Positions 60,452-64,000 of a DNA stretch of 64,000 nt are shown in pieces; position 1 is the first letter of the stretch; every line of letters begins with the position of its first letter. The stretch is from Streptomyces sp. NBC_00690 (GTDB lineage: Bacteria; Actinomycetota; Actinomycetes; Streptomycetales; Streptomycetaceae), in NCBI RefSeq assembly GCF_036226685.1, contig NZ_CP109009.1:5731501-5795500 (forward strand), in the 5' to 3' direction. The position numbers and the translations under genes were made by a program. The notes beneath the pieces are model-generated. The model worked only from the letters and a program-made list of their open reading frames with translations, had not been told where the DNA came from and searched no databases.

Positions 60452-60514
60452 GCTCGGTGCACTCGGTGCACTCGGTGCACTCGGTGCGCTCGGTGCACTC
60501 GGTGCGCTCAGTGC
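60452..60514 (-). repeat. 9-nt tandem repeat beginning at the gdx stop codon
   Basis: Seven consecutive 9-nt units in perfect register, (A/G)CTCGGTGC on the plus strand. The first unit on the coding strand (GCTCAGTGC) differs by one base, and that change creates the TGA stop codon of the exporter gene. Confidence 0.95.
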
Positions 60515-60831
60515 GCCGAGCCCGACAGCTGGAGCCCGATGACACCGATGATCACGAAGGAGATCGAGACGATCTTGAGCGCGGAGACCACGTCGTCCAG
60601 GAACACCATGCCGTAGATCGCCGTGCCCGCCGCGCCGATCCCGGTCCACACCGCGTACGCAGGGCCCACATCGAGCTTCTTCAGCGCCAGGGTTAACAAT
60701 CCGAAGCTGCCGAGGGCGAAGGCGGCGAAGGCGATGGTCGGCCAGAGGCGGGTGAACCCGTGCGAGAGCTTCAGACAGACGGCGAACCCCGTCTCCAGGA
60801 TTCCGGCGACCACCACGAGCAGCCACGCCAT
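60508..60831 (-). CDS. SMR-family exporter, Gdx/SugE guanidinium type
   Basis: A 107-residue four-helix small multidrug resistance protein. The first helix carries the essential Glu in ILETGFAVCLKLS (about Glu13), followed by FTRLWPTI, then AYAVWTGIGAAGTAIYG (about 59-75), and a final hydrophobic helix, ISFVIIGVIGLQLSG. The GILETGFAVCLK pattern favours the Gdx/SugE group, which exports guanidinium in exchange for protons. GGAGGCGC precedes the ATG. One codon (60694-60696) is TTA, predicting bldA dependence. A palindrome lies upstream. Confidence 0.88.
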   Translation of the reverse strand: MAWLLVVVAGILETGFAVCLKLSHGFTRLWPTIAFAAFALGSFGLLTLALKKLDVGPAYAVWTGIGAAGTAIYGMVFLDDVVSALKIVSISFVIIGVIGLQLSGSAH

Positions 60832-60872
60832 CGCGCCTCCAACAGTCGGTGACTGCTTCGTGAGACTTCATC

Positions 60873-60887
60873 AGTCTTCAATAGACT
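60873..60887. promoter_or_regulatory. candidate operator upstream of the SMR exporter
   Basis: AGTCT-TCAAT-AGACT is a perfect palindrome, 42 nt upstream of the ATG. It is embedded in repeats of GACTTC (60864-60869 and 60884-60889) in locally AT-rich DNA. It is a plausible binding site for the neighbouring TetR protein. Confidence 0.45.
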
Positions 60888-60945
60888 TCGTCGGACTTGA
60901 TGTGATTATGCCCGTATCGATATCCGAAGACCGCCAATGCACGCT

Positions 60946-61959
60946 TTAGTCGCCCTCGCGTCGCTCGCGGGTCGACAGCAGCCGTCGCAGCGAGTACAGC
61001 CGGGCCGGATCGGCGTGGCCCTCCGCCACCCAGGCGTCGAGGGCGCAGTCCGGCTCGTTATGGCTACAGGAGCGCGGACAGTTCGCCGTGCCCGGTTCGA
61101 GGTCGGGAAAGGCGAGGATCACCCGGGACGGATCCACATGGTGCAGCCCGAACGAGCGCACTCCGGGGGTGTCGATCACCCAGCCCCCCTTCTCGTCCGC
61201 GAGGGGGAGAGCGAGCGCCGATGTGGTGGTGTGCCGGCCCCGGCCCGTGACCGCGTTGACATGACCGGTCGAGCGCCGACGCTCTTCCGGTACCAGGGCA
61301 TTGACCAGCGTCGTCTTGCCGACGCCCGAGTGCCCCACGAAGGCTGTCGTACGTCCTGACAGATGCTCACGCATCAACCCGGCCGCGACGCCGTCGCCGA
61401 ACTCTTCCCAACTGGTCACCACATGGGGGACGCCCAGCGCCCCGTACATCTCCAGGAGTTCGTCCGCGGAGGCGAGGTCCGACTTGGTGAGGACGAGCAG
61501 GGGAGTGAGACCGCCGTCGTACGCGGCAACAAGACAGCGGTCGATCAGCCGGGGGCGCGGTTCGGGGTCGGCGAGGGCGGTCACGATGGCCAACTGGTCG
61601 GCATTGGCGACGACGACCCGCTCATAGGGATCGTCGTCGTCGGCGGTGCGGCGGAGCACGGAGGACCGTGCACCGATGCGGACGATACGAGCCAGGGTGT
61701 CCTTGTCCCCGGAGAGATCCCCCACGATGGAGACCCGATCGCCGACGACCGCAGCCTTGCGGCCCAGTTCACGGGCCTTCATGGCGTGGATGATTCGGTC
61801 CTCGACGAGGCAGGTCAGCCGTCCGCGGTCCACCGTGAGGACCATGCCCTCGCTGGCGTCCTCGTGCTTGGGGCGGATGTTGGTCCGCGGTCGGTTGCCC
61901 TTGCGGTTGGGGCGGACGCGTACGTCGTCCTCGTCGGGGTTCTTGCCGTAGCGCCGCAT
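60946..61959 (-). CDS. rsgA: RsgA: ribosome small-subunit-dependent GTPase
   Basis: A 337-residue circularly permuted GTPase that checks the maturing 30S subunit. Order: N-terminal OB domain (about 35-110), G4 TKSD (about 158), G1 GHSGVGKTT (about 208), G3 DTPG (about 263), and a C-terminal zinc site CPRSCSHNEPDC (about 293-304). An N-terminal Arg/Asn-rich tail of about 30 residues is typical of actinobacteria. It lies 12 nt after aroA, with GGGATCTGAG before the ATG, so they are co-transcribed. Confidence 0.96.
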   Translation of the reverse strand: MRRYGKNPDEDDVRVRPNRKGNRPRTNIRPKHEDASEGMVLTVDRGRLTCLVEDRIIHAMKARELGRKAAVVGDRVSIVGDLSGDKDTLARIVRIGARSSVLRRTADDDDPYERVVVANADQLAIVTALADPEPRPRLIDRCLVAAYDGGLTPLLVLTKSDLASADELLEMYGALGVPHVVTSWEEFGDGVAAGLMREHLSGRTTAFVGHSGVGKTTLVNALVPEERRRSTGHVNAVTGRGRHTTTSALALPLADEKGGWVIDTPGVRSFGLHHVDPSRVILAFPDLEPGTANCPRSCSHNEPDCALDAWVAEGHADPARLYSLRRLLSTRERREGD

Positions 61960-61971
61960 CTCAGATCCCGT

Positions 61972-63294
61972 TCAGTTTCCCGCTCCGAGCATGTCTGCCC
62001 ACATTCGCGGGAAGTCGGGCAGGGTCTTCGCGGTGGTCGCCACGTTCTCGATCCGGACGCCGTCGACGGCGAGCCCGATCACCGAGCCCGCGGTGGCCAT
62101 CCGGTGGTCGTCGTAGGTGTGGAACACACCGCCGCGCAGGGGGCGGGGCCGGATGTGGAGGCCGTCCTCGGTCTCGGTGACATCGCCGCCCAGCTCGTTG
62201 ATCTCCTTGGTGAGCGCGGCCAGCCGGTCCGTCTCGTGTAGACGCAGATGCGCCACGCCCCGCAGGGTGGACGGTGAGTCGGCCAGCGCCGCGACGGCGG
62301 CGATCACCGGGGTGAGCTCACCGACCTCGCCGAGATCCACATCGATGCCGTGGATCCGGCCGGTGCCGGTGAAGGTGAGACCCGCGTCCGTCAACTCGTA
62401 GGAGCCGCCCATGTCCGTGAAGATCGTGCGCAGGGCGTCGCCGGGCTGGGTGGTGCGCTCGGGCCAGTCCGGGATGGTGACCCGGCCGCCGGTGATCAGA
62501 GCGGCGGCGAGGAACGGCTGGGCGTTGGAGAGGTCCGGTTCGATCGTGACATCGCGACCGAGGACGGCCGAGGGGGAGACCCGCCAGACGTTGGGCTCGC
62601 CGCCGGTCTCCGGCTCGTCCACCTGCGCTCCCACGGCGCGCAGCATGTCGACGGTCATACGGATGTGGGGCATGGACGGCAGGGTGGTGCCGATGTGCCG
62701 CACCTCCACGCCCTGGTTGAAACGGGGCGCCGAGAGCAGCAGTGCGGAGACGAACTGCGAGGACGACGAGGCGTCGATCTCCACCGACCCGCCGTCGAGC
62801 GCTCCACCGCCGTGGACGGTCAGCGGGAGCGCGCCGCGCCCTTCGTCGTCGATGCGGGCACCGAGGGCCCGTAGGGCGTCGATCACCCCGTGGAGGGGAC
62901 GCTCGTACGACCGAGGGTCGCCGTCGAAGCGGATCGGCCCGTCGGCGAGGGTGGCGACGGGCGGGAGGAAGCGCATCACCGTGCCGGCGTTGCCGACGTC
63001 GACGGTGGCGGGGCCGTGGAGCCCGGCCGGGATGACCCGCCAGACCTCGCCCTCGCCGTCCGCGCCGACGCCCTCTTCGATGCCGACGCCGAGCGCTCGC
63101 AGCGACTGGGCCATCAGCAGGCTGTCGCGGGACCGCAGGGGGCGGCGCAGCCAGCCGGGCTCCGCGGCGAGTGCGGCGAGCACCAGGGCGCGGTTGGTGA
63201 CCGATTTCGATCCGGGCACGGTCACCGTCGCCTCGACGGCTTGGGTCGCGAGCGGGGCGGGCCAGAGGGCAGGGTGCACGGAGGCTTCGGTCAT
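61972..63294 (-). CDS. aroA: AroA: 3-phosphoshikimate 1-carboxyvinyltransferase (EPSP synthase)
   Basis: A 440-residue enzyme of the shikimate pathway, joining shikimate-3-phosphate and PEP. Motifs: [17 protein letters not shown] (about 27-43), [12 protein letters not shown] (about 104-115), [16 protein letters not shown] (about 180), and late [15 protein letters not shown] and [10 protein letters not shown]. The NAGT-R sequence is conserved. TAAAGT lies 7 nt before the ATG and there is no SD, so the mRNA is probably leaderless. rsgA follows. Confidence 0.97.
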   Translation of the reverse strand: MTEASVHPALWPAPLATQAVEATVTVPGSKSVTNRALVLAALAAEPGWLRRPLRSRDSLLMAQSLRALGVGIEEGVGADGEGEVWRVIPAGLHGPATVDVGNAGTVMRFLPPVATLADGPIRFDGDPRSYERPLHGVIDALRALGARIDDEGRGALPLTVHGGGALDGGSVEIDASSSSQFVSALLLSAPRFNQGVEVRHIGTTLPSMPHIRMTVDMLRAVGAQVDEPETGGEPNVWRVSPSAVLGRDVTIEPDLSNAQPFLAAALITGGRVTIPDWPERTTQPGDALRTIFTDMGGSYELTDAGLTFTGTGRIHGIDVDLGEVGELTPVIAAVAALADSPSTLRGVAHLRLHETDRLAALTKEINELGGDVTETEDGLHIRPRPLRGGVFHTYDDHRMATAGSVIGLAVDGVRIENVATTAKTLPDFPRMWADMLGAGN

Positions 63295-63301
63295 GGTCTT
63301 T

Positions 63302-63307
63302 ACTTTA
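63302..63307 (-). promoter_or_regulatory. -10 box (TAAAGT on minus strand), predicted leaderless promoter of aroA
   Basis: TAAAGT on the coding strand ends 7 nt before the aroA ATG, with no SD sequence between. Confidence 0.5.
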
Positions 63308-63363
63308 GTGGCTCCGGGACGGCTGCCCGTTTGATCAAATGCTGGCGAAACCGTGCACCACTC

Positions 63364-64000
63364 CTACAGGTCCAGCAGCCAGCGCCCGCCGCCGATCAGC
63401 GAGCACGCCGCCACTGCGTGGAACAGGAACAGCCACAGGACGGCCGGCGCATGGGTGAGCCGGGCCAGTTGGTCGGCGTCGGAGTCGGGCGCTCCGCCGT
63501 GGCGCCGCTTGACCTGGAGTTCGAAGGACGGGCGCACGCCTCCGAGTAGGAGGAACCAGACGGCGGTGTACGCGAAGGCCGCTTGGACCTCGGAGCCGGC
63601 GAGCCAGGAGATCAGCAGGAAGGCGGCACCGGTGAGGATCACCGTCAGGGCGCCGTAGGCGTTGCGGATCATGACGAGCAGCAGCAGGAGCAGCGCCGTG
63701 GCCAGCCATAGGAGCAGGGTGATGTGTCCGGCTGCGAGCAGCCAGGCACCACCGAGGCCGAGGAGGGGCGGGGCGGTGTAGCCGGCGGCTGCGGTGAGGA
63801 TCATGCCGAGGCCGGTGGGTTTGCCACGGCTGACGGTGAGCCCGCTGGTGTCCGAGTGCAGCCGGATGCCCTCCAGGCTGCGGCCGGTCAGCAGGGCGAT
63901 CAGGCCGTGGCCGCCCTCGTGGGCGATGGTGATGGCGTTGCGGGACAGTCGCCACAGGGGACGCGGTGCCACGGCGGCGAGCGCGAGCACCGCGGTGGCT
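63364..64000 (-). CDS. M50-type membrane metallopeptidase, N-terminus cut by window edge
   Basis: At least 208 residues, open to the window end. HEGGH (about 24-28 of the visible part) is the zinc site of M50B-like intramembrane peptidases. Five to six hydrophobic segments follow (for example WLATALLLLLLVMI, ALTVILTGAAFLLISWLAG). A charged cytoplasmic loop VKRRHGGAPDSDAD precedes the last helix. The substrate is unknown. It lies upstream of aroA by about 70 nt on the same strand. Confidence 0.85.
   Translation of the reverse strand, partial: ATAVLALAAVAPRPLWRLSRNAITIAHEGGHGLIALLTGRSLEGIRLHSDTSGLTVSRGKPTGLGMILTAAAGYTAPPLLGLGGAWLLAAGHITLLLWLATALLLLLLVMIRNAYGALTVILTGAAFLLISWLAGSEVQAAFAYTAVWFLLLGGVRPSFELQVKRRHGGAPDSDADQLARLTHAPAVLWLFLFHAVAACSLIGGGRWLLDL

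Noticed and set aside
60452..60514. CRISPR-like array
   Set aside because: The 9-nt units are contiguous with no spacers; it is a simple tandem repeat. No CRISPR array or cas gene is seen in the window.
60832..60945. Guanidine riboswitch before the gdx-type exporter
   Set aside because: I could not find the conserved hairpin and ACGR-type loop elements; the region looks more like a protein operator. A covariance search would settle it.

Overview
This window is GC-rich actinobacterial chromosome, almost certainly from a Streptomyces or a very close relative. The evidence is the strong third-position G/C bias, many GTG starts, a WhiB-like wblC with a C-terminal AT-hook, the AdnA/AdnB recombination pair, a mycoredoxin-like protein, the CatR/CatA pair, and rare TTA codons confined to a few genes. 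I see no prophage, insertion sequence, CRISPR array or biosynthetic cluster. It reads as core chromosome with some lineage-specific patches.

Layout. 1-7.2 kb: truncated DEAD-box RNA helicase, ferritin-like protein, small membrane protein, DUF3107, TetR regulator, acidic small protein, alpha/beta hydrolase and DUF3152 protein with a zincin-like motif. 7.2-8.5 kb: long non-coding gap. 8.5-11.7 kb: sugar-nucleotide-type epimerase, spherulin-4-like protein (preceded by a 17-codon coupled leader ORF) and moeZ. 11.7-18.4 kb: two tandem secreted lipoprotein peptidases and a 997-residue flippase-like protein carrying a degenerate kinase domain. 18.5-32 kb: nucleic-acid and redox block with an alkyltransferase-like protein, adnA, adnB, an M20 peptidase, nudC, a mycoredoxin and uvrD2. 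31.9-33.6 kb: wblC, with an autoregulatory-type promoter, a 108-codon upstream ORF and an intrinsic attenuator, followed by two small proteins. 34.3-41.2 kb: ABC1 kinase-like protein, orphan ThiF/cyclodehydratase-like protein, YgjP-like metallopeptidase and a TerD-AIM24 / AIM24 / AIM24 operon. 41.2-51 kb: NUDIX, DUF2342 protein, epimerase, moaE, a 57-residue membrane protein, a PDZ-Lon protease, PPA1309-type protein and a UPF0182 membrane protein. 51-64 kb: two identical initiator tRNA genes flanking a SEL1-repeat protein and an MFS exporter, then catR-catA, a CBS protein, hisN, a TetR regulator, a gdx-type SMR exporter, and rsgA-aroA-M50 peptidase.

Functional threads. DNA repair and recombination (alkyltransferase-like protein, AdnAB, UvrD2) sits beside nucleotide and thiol housekeeping (NudC, mycoredoxin). 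Antibiotic stress is represented by wblC, whose leader contains all the parts needed for ribosome-controlled attenuation. Peroxide stress is represented by CatR-CatA.

The most interesting signals are: the wblC leader with a precise 8-bp antiterminator/terminator alternative; short tandem repeats that begin at the stop codons of at least four genes; ten genes with a TANNNT box 6-8 nt before the start codon (predicted leaderless mRNAs); TTA codons in only three genes (orphan ThiF-like, MFS, gdx), which predicts bldA control; and a kinase-like domain lacking its catalytic Asp inside the flippase-like protein.
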